Source: CBDCVO01 sp965223085
GTDB lineage: Bacteria > Pseudomonadota > Gammaproteobacteria > Ga0077536
Direction of reading: 5' to 3'
Length of the DNA: 64,000 nucleotides
Assembly (NCBI GenBank): GCA_965223085.1
Contig: OZ244981.1
Span: 496,001 to 560,000, forward strand
The notes beneath the pieces are model-generated. The model saw only the letters and a list, made by a program, of their open reading frames with translations, searched no databases and was not told the DNA's origin. Position numbers and translations under genes: made by a program. Shown piece after piece: positions 26,436 through 36,101 of this stretch; the first letter of the stretch is position 1, and each line of letters opens with the position of its first letter.

Positions 26436-28016
26436 CTAGAAACGATAATAGACGTTGAAATGCCATTTTACGCCCTTCTTGTCTGGTGCTTGGGCCGTCA
26501 GGCCTTCGCCTTCAGCTACGGTGCGGCCGTAATCCAGGGAAATCCCAAAACTATCGCGCCATTGCCAACGCGCCCCGACACCAACGCTCGCAACCGTATC
26601 ACTTGCGACTTCTCCCGGTTGCGGACTTTCGCGTTCACGGATCCCAGCGTCGAGAAACGCCAGGACGCGCAGATTCCGCAACAAGATGATCGGCGGTGTC
26701 CATAGCTCGAGGCCAACGCGCAAACCGTTGTCGCCTATCACCGCACGCTCATCCAAACCACGGATCGAACGCCAACCGCCGAGACCAAACTGCTCACCGG
26801 CGATCATAGGTTCACCGGCCCATTGCCCATCCATGTGCATGCGCCCTAACCATTTCTCAAACAAAGTATAGTTGACTTCACCAGAGACCCGGATTGCGTC
26901 CCAATCGGATTCTGCACCAGACCGGGCAGCCGCGTAAGCTGGGCCGTTGTTGCGTCGCCCGATCGCGATATTGCGTGCGTAGCTTAGACTAAATGCGGCG
27001 CGCCACTGGTCTGCATTAAAGCCGCCGCTGTAGCCGACGACCAGTGGGCTACTGCGCACGTTAACGCCCAGGGGGGTTGTGTTGAGAAAATCTATGTTGT
27101 TTTCGAAAAATCGATTTTGAAACCCGAGCGACCATTCGTGGCGATAGCGACCTTGGCGACGCAAGACCCGAGTAAAATTGACGCCCCAAAATTGCCCCGC
27201 ACCGCTAACGGCAAAATCGCCGATTTGACCGATGTCGACATCAGACTTGGAGAAGAAGCCATCGAGAAATCCGTGTGCCGCATAAAGTGGTATCTGATAA
27301 GTTGCCGAGATCTGTTCAACGTCATCGATGTTCTCAGGGGAAGTCGTGTAGGCAATGCCGATGCGCTGATCGCGATTGAAAAGATTGTTGTACTGGGCGC
27401 CCAAGGACACGCGTATACGACCAGTGTCACGGGTGCCAGTATTGTTTACGCCCGCGACTAAGTTATAGGGTTTTTGATCGTCAACCGAAACGATTGCATC
27501 GATTGCGCCGCTCTGCTCGCTCTGCGCAAGACGTACGTTAAGATTTTTTGCCGGGTGGCGATTCGCGACTTGCAGATCCTGGCCGATGGTCCGAGGGTTC
27601 GGATCCTTGCCGAGGACTAAAGTCGGTAAGCTCCGTTTAATGTTAGCGTCATCGAAATGCTGATTGCCTTCGATTTTCAAATCCTGCAATTTCAACATTA
27701 CGATCTCAAGTTGCACGCGCCCAAGGTCGAGTGTCTGTGGTGGTAGCACAACGCGATGCAGGGGGAAGCCACGCGCGAGCAAAGCGTGTTGCAGCGTGTC
27801 GACCGCTGCCATAAGGCCGTCCAGTCCTGAGTATTCGCCAATATGCGGTGCGAGCAAGGTGCTTGTTTGTGCTGCACTGAAGGGGTTGGCGCCGACTACC
27901 TCAAATTCGGCGACACGAAACCTCACCGGTGGCGGTTCCGCGGCTGAAGTACGGAGCACGACCGCGCATAGCGGCGCCAATAGGTAGGTGCGCAACGAGG
28001 TTAGAAACCCCGGCAC
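26436..28016 (-). CDS. ShlB/FhaC/HecB-type outer-membrane transporter (TpsB)
   Basis: A 526-residue Omp85-superfamily pore. After a short signal region come a POTRA-type part (FRVAEFEVVGANPFSAAQTS; LKIEGNQHFDDANIKRSLP) and a 16-strand-type barrel with VAGVNNTGTRDTGRIRVSLG, the conserved GEQFGLGGWRSIRGLDERAV loop (matching the VRGY/F-type motif of TpsB) and a final aromatic residue (HFNVYYRF), as required for BAM insertion. It exports the TpsA protein encoded 64 bp downstream. The strongly AT-rich 120 bp upstream probably hold the operon promoter. Confidence 0.93.
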   Translation of the reverse strand: MPGFLTSLRTYLLAPLCAVVLRTSAAEPPPVRFRVAEFEVVGANPFSAAQTSTLLAPHIGEYSGLDGLMAAVDTLQHALLARGFPLHRVVLPPQTLDLGRVQLEIVMLKLQDLKIEGNQHFDDANIKRSLPTLVLGKDPNPRTIGQDLQVANRHPAKNLNVRLAQSEQSGAIDAIVSVDDQKPYNLVAGVNNTGTRDTGRIRVSLGAQYNNLFNRDQRIGIAYTTSPENIDDVEQISATYQIPLYAAHGFLDGFFSKSDVDIGQIGDFAVSGAGQFWGVNFTRVLRRQGRYRHEWSLGFQNRFFENNIDFLNTTPLGVNVRSSPLVVGYSGGFNADQWRAAFSLSYARNIAIGRRNNGPAYAAARSGAESDWDAIRVSGEVNYTLFEKWLGRMHMDGQWAGEPMIAGEQFGLGGWRSIRGLDERAVIGDNGLRVGLELWTPPIILLRNLRVLAFLDAGIRERESPQPGEVASDTVASVGVGARWQWRDSFGISLDYGRTVAEGEGLTAQAPDKKGVKWHFNVYYRF

Positions 28017-28330
28017 AGTAGTTGCCTATATTGATTAACCAACATAATTAGTTGCTTATCATACCAAGCGCACTTAGAATATACACAATCACTAGTAAGA
28101 TATTGATATTTATAGATTCTTACCGGTATTTTCTCCGCGTTGCTGATCTGTCCTGAAGCCAGTGGCCTGGCGCCAGCGAATTCGCCCCAACCCCGTCATA
28201 GAGCCCCGTCGTGCAACCAAAATTCATCTACTACGCCACTGGATGTCCTCGACACGCTCGACACGTGGGCGTCTACTGCGACGATGACCTGCTGTTATAG
28301 TGGCGTTCACGGCCACCTTGGAAACACGCC
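28017..28330. other. Divergent intergenic region between tpsB and the AhpD-like gene
   Basis: The first 120 bp next to tpsB are AT-rich and promoter-like, with several TATAAT-like words. The half near 28331 is GC-rich and holds a possible extended -10 (TGTTATAGT near 28294). No gene or named motif is seen. Confidence 0.35.
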
Positions 28331-29434
28331 ATGGGACTCTACCAAGACGTCGACCTGCCGGTGCGTGAGGCGCTTATCGACGTTCACGAGAAAACGTTAA
28401 GCTCTTTCGCGCGACCAGGGCAATGCTGGACTGGCGCACAACGCGCAGCACTTGTCGCCGAAGCACGCCATGCACGTTGCAATGCAGGCTTGCAGCCACA
28501 AGAGCAACACACGCCGCTGGTCGAGAGGACGATGATCGATTTGCCGGACGCCGCGCGCAAAGTAGCGCGCCATGTTGCGGTTGCGGTAAATGATTTAACG
28601 CAGGGGTTTGTTGCCGACGCACTTGCTGCCGGACTCAGCGAAGAAGAATACGTCGAAACGATTGGAGTCGTGTCCCGCCTGACGTCGGTTGATATTTTTG
28701 CCCGCGGTATCGGCGCGCAAATACCCCCCATACCGACAGTCCAAGAAGGTCCGCCGAGTTGCGCACGACCGTCGCATGCCTGCGATGAAGGCGCATGGTT
28801 ACCGACAGTCCCGGGTGGGCGTCGGGGCGGAGCGGATGCGCTTGCGATTTACGCTAGCGAGACGCCACAGGCGGCACCGTTCATTTATCGCGCGCTAAGC
28901 TTGGTACCGCAGGAGGCCCGTGGTTTGATCGCTTTAGGCGACGTTCAATACCTACCGCTGGCGTCATTTATGGATCTGGACTTTAGCTTCGAGCCAAGCA
29001 TTACGCGCCCCCAATACGAACTGGTTGCCGCGCGCGTATCGGCGTTCAACGAATGTTTCTACTGAACGACCTCGCATACTTGGATGCTCCGTGCGAGCGC
29101 CGCGCAACAAAATTTTGAGGTCGATCTTCGCGCTGTGACAAATCCGCTGATATCTTCGAAACTACCTCACGGTGAAGAACTGATCGCCTTCGCCGATGCA
29201 GTGCTAGGCACCGATGAAGACGAACTCGCAGCCACCCGTCGTGCCTTGCACGACGCCATGGGGGCAGCAGCATTGGTTCAAGTTGCCGCGATCGCGGGTA
29301 ACTTCAGCATGAATGATCGCGCTGCAAACGCGATCGGTATCGTTATGGAATCGATGTTCTTCGCCGACAGCGCTGCGTTTCGGAGCGAGCTCGGCATCGA
29401 TCGTTTTCCGTCAGCACGCAATGCCTTAGCTTAG
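28331..29434 (+). CDS. AhpD-like carboxymuconolactone-decarboxylase-family selenoprotein (in-frame TGA = Sec245)
   Basis: Two open segments, 28331-29062 and 29066-29434, lie in the same frame and are separated only by TGA at 29063-29065. Read through, the product is 367 residues, and the stop falls in AFNECFY-U-TTSHTWMLRAS. This is the AhpD/CMD active-site pattern C-x-x-C-x-x-x-H with the second cysteine replaced by U. The N-terminal half is a second CMD-like domain without the redox pair (AGLSEEEYVETIGVVSRLTS). Coding quality does not drop after the TGA. A hairpin matching the bacterial SECIS model begins 5 nt later. The likely role is thiol/selenol peroxide reduction. I recall a database group named alkylhydroperoxidase-related (seleno)protein that fits. 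An alternative is a nonsense-mutated gene; the exact position of the TGA argues against it. Sec genes are not in this window. Confidence 0.82.
29071..29097 (+). promoter_or_regulatory. Candidate bacterial SECIS element
   Basis: Five nt after the TGA lies CTCGCA (29071-29076), paired perfectly with TGCGAG (29092-29097). Inside it is a 3-bp upper stem, GGA (29082-29084) with TCC (29088-29090), closing the loop TGC. The apical loop begins 19 nt after the UGA and has G as its second base. Both points meet the published bacterial SECIS rule (16-37 nt, G in the first two loop positions). The hairpin lies inside the coding sequence, as expected for SelB recruitment. Confidence 0.7.
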
Positions 29435-29510
29435 CAGCATCTTTTGCTGTAGTGCGATGCATGGCGCGTCGCAGCGCTCAGACGCAACGGTTCTTCGCCA
29501 GCATCCGCGG

Positions 29511-29532
29511 TCCTCGTGCAAATCTGGGCTAG
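29511..29532. repeat. Dispersed repeat (D) after the selenoprotein gene
   Basis: TCCTCGTGCAAATCTGGGCT followed by AG, 77 nt after the selenoprotein stop. It shares CTCGTGCAA and GGGCTAG with copy C. Its GGCTAG end merges into the left end of the MITE-like element. Confidence 0.5.
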
Positions 29533-29679
29533 CAGTCTGTCGAACTTCGGAGTGGTTAAGCGAGGCCGTTTTTCTGCGATTTCGAGGCCCTGAGTGGTGC
29601 TATGGAGCGAGAAATCGCGGCACTAGGGGCCGCGCTTAACTGCCGCCGCAGTCGGATCGTCCTAAGTCCGAGAGACTAG
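29529..29679. mobile_element. MITE-like palindrome, probable IS-derived remnant
   Basis: The 151-bp segment is a nested imperfect palindrome. The ends CTAGCAGTCTGTCGAACTT and AAGTCCGAGAGACTAG are imperfect inverted repeats. Inside, GTTAAGCGAGGCC (29555-29567) pairs with GGCCGCGCTTAAC (29628-29640; 12 of 13) and GCGATTTC (29576-29583) with GAAATCGC (29611-29618). It has no coding capacity. The 12-mer AGCAGTCTGTCG of its left end recurs at 50295-50306 in another intergenic gap. Confidence 0.6.
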
Positions 29680-29985
29680 CCTGCTTACGCGCTGGAGCAT
29701 ACAATGTCAGCTAGGCTGGGAGCTGCGCAGCTAAAGAAGCAAGGAGTGTTCAGTTGTTCAATGAACAAGTGGGCATGAACCCCCAGTCGCTGCATGCGTC
29801 TACGGAACTTCTGCAAAAAATTGGCCTCAATGACTTTAGCTTCAGTAACTAGGAGCATAAACGATCGAAACTGGGCCGGGCGATCCCGGATACCGGCAGG
29901 AAGCGTTCGACCCAGGAGAAGGTTCTTGGCCGAAAAAATCTGTTCTACATCATGTTGAGTTTGTTTACCTCTGAGGTATCTATCT

Positions 29986-31353
29986 ATGTATAAACCCCTA
30001 ACTCGTGTTGCCTTGCTGGCAGCACTGCCTGTTGCCGCGTTTGCGTTTAGCCCCGAGGATCACATAGCGTGGCTGAAAGCGAATCAAAGTGCAGAACCAC
30101 AATTTGTCGATGGTGACGTTATTACGTATGACAAGGCGGATCTGATCCGGCCGTTTATACCCGCCGAACAACAAAATGAATTGATCTTTGAAGGCATGGA
30201 AATGAGCATCAAAGATGCTGGTGATCTCTCACCCGCCGATGCCTATAAAATCGCGACGGAAAAATATAAAGGCCAGGCAACGATAGCCTCAGACGGCGCG
30301 ATCGAAAACTACACCGCCGGCCGTCCCTTCGATCCCACCCAGTTCACCCCGGGTAGTAAGGAAGACGGATGGAAAATGGTGTGGAACTGGATGCATCGTT
30401 GGCAAAACGATGGCTTGAAGATCAACGAAGTTCATTGGGTCTGGGTACGCCGCGGCGGCCAGCATGATGATCACGAAGTTATGACCGAAGGCGGCGGCAA
30501 ATACGCCGAATACTATACTGGTGGTGGTTCTTTTGAACGCGTTCTCACTGGTCCCTATCAGCGGGTGATGATGTCGCATCGCGCAGATCTACCTGACTCG
30601 GACTACAAAATGAATGGCGGCAAAGGCTTCGCCAAGAACACGAACTTTCGGGAATATACCGGATTCACCTCTCCGTTCGATATCGCCGGAACTTCGTTTT
30701 TGATCTTGCGTTATGACGACCCACGCAAAGCAGACGATTCCTGGGCGTACATTCCCAGTTTGCGTCGCGTGCGTCGAATTTCCGTTGAAGTAAAATCAGA
30801 TTCGCTGCTCGGCACGGACCACACCCTGGAAGACTTTTATGGCTTCAATGGCCGTCCTATGGAACACACTTGGGAGTACGTTGGCAGCGCACGCATTTTA
30901 GCAGTCGCACGTTCGCGTAACACCGATACGATCTACTATGGCCCGAATGGTTGGGCGCCGCTCGACGATTGGGCGTTGCGCGAAGTCGATGTGCTGCGCA
31001 TGTATCCCGGTCGCGATAACCATCCTTATTCAACAAAATTCATCTACATGGATAGAGAAAGCGGTGAGGCATACTACGCAAATGCTTTCGATAAGGCGGG
31101 CGAACTGTGGAAAATTTGGCAAATTCAAAAAAGCTGGACCGAGGATCCACATTACGCTGCACAACGTGAAAAGTTTAAGGGTGCCGAAACACCGCCAGGT
31201 GCGCGGGTACAAAATTTTCAGAGCATTAATGTGATCGACTTACAGAATAATCGTGGCACTTTAGTCCCCTGCCGCGGAAATTCTTACCCCGACACGACGA
31301 TCAATGTGGTAAAGCGAACCCACGATGTGAACTACCTCACCGAGGGTCGATGA
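29986..31353 (+). CDS. DUF1329 domain-containing exported protein
   Basis: A 455-residue protein with signal peptide MYKPLTRVALLAALPVAAFA. The body is the DUF1329 fold, related to LolB-type lipid-binding proteins, with FREYTGFTSPFDIAGTSFLILRYDD split around residue 230, DSWAYIPSLRRVRRISVEVKSD and the YYANAFDKAGELWKIWQI segment. DUF1329 proteins occur in the periplasm or outer membrane of gammaproteobacteria. They are often near RND exporters and lipid or sterol degradation genes, and their ligand is unknown. It is monocistronic here, with GAGG upstream and a strong terminator downstream. Confidence 0.9.
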   Translation: MYKPLTRVALLAALPVAAFAFSPEDHIAWLKANQSAEPQFVDGDVITYDKADLIRPFIPAEQQNELIFEGMEMSIKDAGDLSPADAYKIATEKYKGQATIASDGAIENYTAGRPFDPTQFTPGSKEDGWKMVWNWMHRWQNDGLKINEVHWVWVRRGGQHDDHEVMTEGGGKYAEYYTGGGSFERVLTGPYQRVMMSHRADLPDSDYKMNGGKGFAKNTNFREYTGFTSPFDIAGTSFLILRYDDPRKADDSWAYIPSLRRVRRISVEVKSDSLLGTDHTLEDFYGFNGRPMEHTWEYVGSARILAVARSRNTDTIYYGPNGWAPLDDWALREVDVLRMYPGRDNHPYSTKFIYMDRESGEAYYANAFDKAGELWKIWQIQKSWTEDPHYAAQREKFKGAETPPGARVQNFQSINVIDLQNNRGTLVPCRGNSYPDTTINVVKRTHDVNYLTEGR

Positions 31354-31401
31354 GTGTAATGCTCGACAACGGTTCACACGTCGTCTCATCGACGCTATTC
31401 A

Positions 31402-31428
31402 GCGGGCCGCTAATGCGGCCCGTATTTT
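31402..31428 (+). terminator. Rho-independent terminator after the DUF1329 gene
   Basis: A perfect 8-bp stem, CGGGCCGC / GCGGCCCG, with a TAAT loop, followed by TATTTTA, 48 nt after the stop codon. Confidence 0.88.
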
Positions 31429-31438
31429 ATGGTTGCCG

Positions 31439-32395
31439 CTACGCAGATTTTGTTCGTTCGTCGACCCCCCATACCTCCGCAGCGGGCAAGGGTAGTCCAT
31501 AAAAAGCACCTTGACCGTAGTGGCACCCGCGTTGCTTAAGTGGCTCGGCCTGCACGGCGGTCTCGATCCCTTCCGCACATAGATGCAAATTGAACGACTG
31601 GCCTAGCGCGATAATTGCATCCACCAAGACACCATCCTCTTTGCTTCCGGCAAGCCACTAACAAAACTACGACCTATTTTGAGATCCGTAAACGGCAGCA
31701 TCTTCATCTGCACCAAGGACGAAAAACCTGTTCCAAAATCGTCTAAACCTATTCGTACGCCCAAATTGCGGAGCTCTCTGAGCGTGGTCGCCGCGCGCGT
31801 GAGGTCACGAAGGAAAACCGATTCGGTCACTTCCAATAACAAATGTTGCGGATTCATTTTCGCGTCCTGGAGCACATCGACGACCATCTGTGCGACCTCT
31901 GAACGATAGATCTGTTCTAAAAGACAGATTTACCGGAATATGATCTAGTGCGTAACCCTCGGCCTGCCAAGCCATGAATTGTTCACAAGCCCTTTGCAAC
32001 ACCGTCCACCCAACGTCAATTATCAAGCCCATTTCTTCCGCAATAGCTATTTGATGTGTGGTACCTAATGCGCTTAAGCCTGGATGTCGACACCTAAACA
32101 AGGCCTCAAGCCCCACAACTTCACCACTCGCTAACAGCACCTGTTTCTGGAAATAAACCTCAAAATCGCCCGCCCGCGCTAGTTTTCGTAACAGCGCTTC
32201 AGTGGATAATTCCTACGCCATACGCTGGCTGTGCAGCTCGCGTCTATAATACGTTTGCGAATGTGTACCCACAGCTTTCCCTTCATAGAGTGCGCAATCC
32301 GCGTTCTTGAGCAGCTCCGTTGCATCGATGCCGTCCTCGGGGAAAGCGCTAATACCGATACTCGCAGTAACCGAAACTTCAGGGAGCTGTGCCGA
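31439..32395 (-). pseudogene. Decayed GGDEF-EAL cyclic-di-GMP protein (5'-truncated, frameshifted)
   Basis: Read from 32395 down: the end of a GGDEF domain (TASIGISAFPEDG, ELLKNADCALYEGK), a linker with an in-frame TAG at 32213-32215, then an EAL domain broken by at least two frameshifts. The first is near 31922, between HIPVNLS and LLEQIYRSEVAQMVVDVL. The second is near 31640, between SFVSGLPEAK and EDGVLVDAIIALGQSF. EAL pieces DDFGTGFSSL and CAEGIETAVQAE are still recognisable. The start of the GGDEF domain and any sensor domain are missing, cut where the TonB-receptor remnant ends. No functional product is expected. Confidence 0.88.
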
Positions 32396-34680
32396 AATGA
32401 TAACTTACGCGCAGGCCCAAGGTGCGCGGATGGGGACGTATTCCCATACCCGACAAACCAAAGTTATCGTTAATGCTAGTGTGATAGATTTTGTCGAAAA
32501 CGTTTTCGACAAATACGCTAATCCGCCACCGCGGTGCTGCGCGGCCGAGGCGAAGATTAGCAACCTCACGAGAAGGCACGACATAAGGGAAAGACGGTAA
32601 ACCCAGCGTCTGGCCTGCGACCCCCTCGATATTAGAGCGCGTTTCGGAGCAACCGAATAATTCCATGCTTAGAAATGCTTCGAGCGCGCGTGCGGGCAAT
32701 GCCCGGCGGTAATCGACCCGTGCATTCCAAGTCCATCGTGGTGCGCCCGGCAAGCTGAAATCAGAGAGATCGACCTCCGTGCCGCCAGAGCGCCGCGCAT
32801 CTGGAAACGGATCAAACTCGGTATCGAGCCAACCGATGCCGGCAGACACCGTCAATCCCTCCAATACCAGGGCCGTAAGCTAAGCTTCGAGAGCAAGGCT
32901 TTGCGCACCTTCCGCGTTCAGGGTCAGTTCGTGCGCCGAGCTAACATCGTTGGGATCGGCGAGCACGTTCACCTGCGCTTGCAGATCGTGCCAATCGGAA
33001 AAAAACAGCGCAGCACTGTAATAAAGGCGGCGCCCGAACGACGAACCTTTCGCACCGATTTCATAATTCCACAGGCGTTCCTCTTCAAACCGCCGCATCG
33101 TGAACCGTGGCGCACCAACCCGATCGATCCCACCCGCTTTATATGCCGAAGCGATCGAGGCGTAGAGTGATTGCCCTGGCCGAAACGCGTAGCGCGTTGC
33201 AAACCGTGGCGATACGTTATTGAAACTCGTTTCACCTACCACATCGGGTTCTAACGTCTCAAATGCATAGTGATCCAAAAACGCAACTTCTAGGTGATCA
33301 TGGGTGTAGCGTACGCCGATGATCGCATCCCACGGGGGGTAACATGCCATTCTAAATCACCGAACAACGCCCAGCTTTGCGATGAAAAAAGTCGTTTGTT
33401 TTCGTTGATGCGAAAATTAGCCGGCAGCGGTGGCAACAATCTAGTACCAGACGGATCAACAAGATTAGGATGATCAAACAGCGTTTCGGTGCCGGTAAAA
33501 CCGAATTAAGTTGATCAATCTCATCGTGTGCGTAATACGCACCGAGCGTCCAGTCGATGCCGCACCCACCAGTCGATTGTAAACGCAGTTCTTCGCTAAC
33601 GGAGGTGCCCGCGTAATCATTTTCCCTAATTATCGCATCCGCGAACGTATTGTCCTGATCGAAGCGACGTTTGTGATCAGAATGAACGTATCCGGTAATC
33701 GACCGAAGCGTAACGCGATCGAATTCATAGGATATCCGGCCATTGACCATCAGGACGTCGTTATTGTTAAATTCCTCAGCATCACGATCGAATTGCGTTC
33801 GATTGCTCGCGTAGAACCCTACTGTATCGACGGGCACGAAAGCGCTACCAAAAATACTTTTAGTGTCGAGATATAGAACGCCAGAGGGCACGCTCGCATC
33901 CGCCCCTTCCTCTTCGTTGGTGTTAACTGACAGATCGATCGTCCAACGATCATTGGGTAAGATTTTCGCCGCACCGCGTACGTGCACGTACTCGAAGCCG
34001 CTGTCCGGTGTACCGCTCGCATGGACGTTGCGTACGATCCCGTCGCTCTCTTCATAGGAGGCCACGAAGCGCGTAAAAACGCGCTCTGAAAGTGGTATGT
34101 TAAGCATACCGTTGAACCCCAACGTATCGAAACGTCCCGCATCGGCTTGCAGGCTTCCTTCGAAGTGGTCCGTAGGTTGTTTCGTGGTGAGATTAAGTGC
34201 CCCGCCTAGTGCATTGCGCTCGAAATACGTGCCGTGTGGACCACGCAGAACCTCGATGCGTTCCATGTCGTAGAGTTGTGAATTGATGACACCGTTAGCG
34301 GTGCTGCGGATGTTGATTTCATCGAGGTAATACCCGCTCGAATTGGCAGAAGTAACCTCTCCCAGGTCGACGTTGGCGATACCGCGTACCGTGATCTTAA
34401 TCGACCGATTACCCCCCTCACCACTCTCACCGTACCAAACGTTAGGCGTTAACGCCAAGTACTCTTTGGCTTCACTGATACCACGGCGTGCGATCGTATC
34501 TGCCCCAAAAGCAGTCACTAACGGCACCCTAGTGGGCGTTTCAGGCCGTCATTGGGCCATGACGGTCACTTCTTCCAGCATGGCCGCGTCGGCGTGCGCA
34601 CCGGGCGTGATAGCAAAGAGCAACGCAACGAGGCGCGCAAACAACCGACCAAGAACGTGCTGGGGATCGAGGTGACTCAT
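32379..34680 (-). pseudogene. TonB-dependent receptor pseudogene
   Basis: From ATG 34680 the frame gives a signal sequence (MSHLDPQHVLGRLFARLVAL) and the TonB-box-like LEEVTVMAQ, then an in-frame TGA (34549-34551). The plug domain (VPLVTAFGADTIARRGISEA; VLRGPHGTYFERNALGGALN) and barrel continue. A frameshift near 33500, another in a run of six C near 33337, and a TAG at 32880-32882 break the barrel. The C-terminus is LGLRVSYHF, then four foreign residues from the neighbouring remnant. It once imported a ferric chelate or another large ligand. Several independent lesions make sequencing error an unlikely sole cause. Confidence 0.9.
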
Positions 34681-35002
34681 GCGCGCGACGTGAAGCTTTA
34701 TGGATCTGACGGCATTCAAAGCGAATCCCTTCGCTGGGCGTCGCCCTGCATGGGTTATGGCTGGCTTATCGCCAGCTTCCGGTTTTTTTATCGCTGGTGA
34801 GACGGAACGTCGCCACCAGTGGTCCAATTCGGGACTAAATCCCGATAATTTTTGTAGGAAAAGTGTACACCATTCGCTCAGGGTGTCTATTATTCGGAAT
34901 CGCACCTTGTCTTGGCATGTCAAGACCAAGGAGTGCTTATCAGTAAGGATAATAATAAAATGGCGCTAGCGGTGGGGATCCCAAAGAAGAGTAGACCTAA
35001 TC
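34681..35002. other. Intergenic region before the LLM oxidoreductase gene
   Basis: No gene is seen. It contains hairpins with T-tracts on the plus strand, GCTGGC/GCCAGC (34760-34789) and CGGGA/TCCCG (34830-34853), and a GTCTTG/CAAGAC hairpin just before the LLM gene. The plus-strand terminators have no gene upstream, so they may be remnants. Confidence 0.4.
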
Positions 35003-36010
35003 ATGCGTTTTGGTGTTTTCGATCATATGGATCGTCACGGTGCAAACCTCGGGCAACAGTATCGTGATCGCCTACACCTCATCGAGGCTTACGATCGCGC
35101 GGGTTTTTATGCCTACCACCTTGCCGAACACCATGGTACGCCGCTAGGATTAGCGTCCTCCCCGAGCGTCTTTCTGGCGGCCGTCGCGCAGCGCACCCGC
35201 AGCCTACGTTTTGGGCCGCTGGTCTACACCTTGAGCCTTTATCATCCCCTGCGGGCAGTTGAAGAAATCTGCATGCTCGACCAGTTAAGCGCGGGACGTC
35301 TGGAGTTGGGAATTGGCCGCGGTGTTTCACCGATTGAGCTGAGTTTTTATGGCGTCGGTGATGACGCGCAAGCACGCTACGAGGAGACCCTAGACATAAT
35401 ACTTAAGGGTCTCCGTTCGACGCGCTTGAACCATGAAGGCAAGTACTACGCGTTTAATGATGTGCCTATCGAAGTGCAGCCTGTGCAACAGCCGCATCCG
35501 CCGCTTTGGTATGGCGTTGCGCGTCCCGAAACAGCTGCCTGGGCGGCCACGAAGCAGATCAATATCGTGATGAATGCAGCGGTTCAGGTCGCCGCTGAAA
35601 TCGTCGCGCAATACCATGTCACGTGGCGTGAGTCGCCGCATGCTGGTGAATCATTGCCCCACATCGGGATGAGCCGGCACGTCGTGGTTGGTCAAACCGA
35701 GCGCGGAGCACTGGAACTCGCAACGCCCGCCTATGAGCAATGGTATGCAAACTTGCTACATCTGTGGCGGCTCCACAAAATGAAGATCCCGTTGAACATG
35801 CCCGAAAACATCACCGATGCCCGCACCGCCGGGCTGTGCGTGGTTGGCAACGCCGCGAGCGTACGCGAACAACTCGCCGCGCAGATCGAGCAAACCGGGA
35901 TCAATTATCTCGTCTGTCGGCTGGCATTTGGGAACTTGCCGATGGAGGCAACGCTATATTCGGTAACGCAGCTCCGGCACGAGATCATGCCGGCTTTTCA
36001 AACGACCTAA
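35003..36010 (+). CDS. LLM-class flavin-dependent oxidoreductase
   Basis: A 335-residue luciferase-like monooxygenase. Landmarks are FGVFDHMDRHG at the start, HHGTPLGLASSPSVFLAAVA, LRFGPLVYTLSLYHPLRAVE, ICMLDQLSAGRLELGIGRGV and PPLWYGVARPETAAW. These enzymes use reduced FMN or F420; the family cannot be narrowed by sequence alone, though the bacterial-luciferase alkanal-type fold is likely. It stands alone between the receptor pseudogene and the convergent hydroxypyruvate reductase gene. ATG 35003 has a purine-rich AAGAAGAG upstream. Confidence 0.88.
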   Translation: MRFGVFDHMDRHGANLGQQYRDRLHLIEAYDRAGFYAYHLAEHHGTPLGLASSPSVFLAAVAQRTRSLRFGPLVYTLSLYHPLRAVEEICMLDQLSAGRLELGIGRGVSPIELSFYGVGDDAQARYEETLDIILKGLRSTRLNHEGKYYAFNDVPIEVQPVQQPHPPLWYGVARPETAAWAATKQINIVMNAAVQVAAEIVAQYHVTWRESPHAGESLPHIGMSRHVVVGQTERGALELATPAYEQWYANLLHLWRLHKMKIPLNMPENITDARTAGLCVVGNAASVREQLAAQIEQTGINYLVCRLAFGNLPMEATLYSVTQLRHEIMPAFQTT

Positions 36011-36101
36011 ATTTCAGCGGGCACGAACTCCTGAGCGCTCACCTGGATATTGCCGCCGTGGAACCATCGAGATCCGCAGCCGTAACAAGGACTGCGACCG
36101 C

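Larger units (their letters stand above)
29435..29985. other. 551-bp intergenic region with repeat and MITE-like element
   Basis: The region holds dispersed repeat D (29511-29532), the palindromic MITE-like element (29529-29679) and about 300 bp of leader before the DUF1329 gene. No supported gene is present. CAGGAGAAGG at 29914-29923 is a ribosome-site-like sequence without a following open frame. CTCTGAGGTAT directly precedes ATG 29986 and supplies GAGG for that gene. Confidence 0.5.

Noticed and set aside
34549..34551. In-frame TGA near the start of the TonB-dependent receptor as a second selenocysteine codon
   Set aside because: The position (after VTVMAQ) is normally lysine or arginine, not cysteine. 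The gene has further frameshifts and a TAG, and receptors are not redox enzymes. It is a nonsense mutation in a pseudogene.
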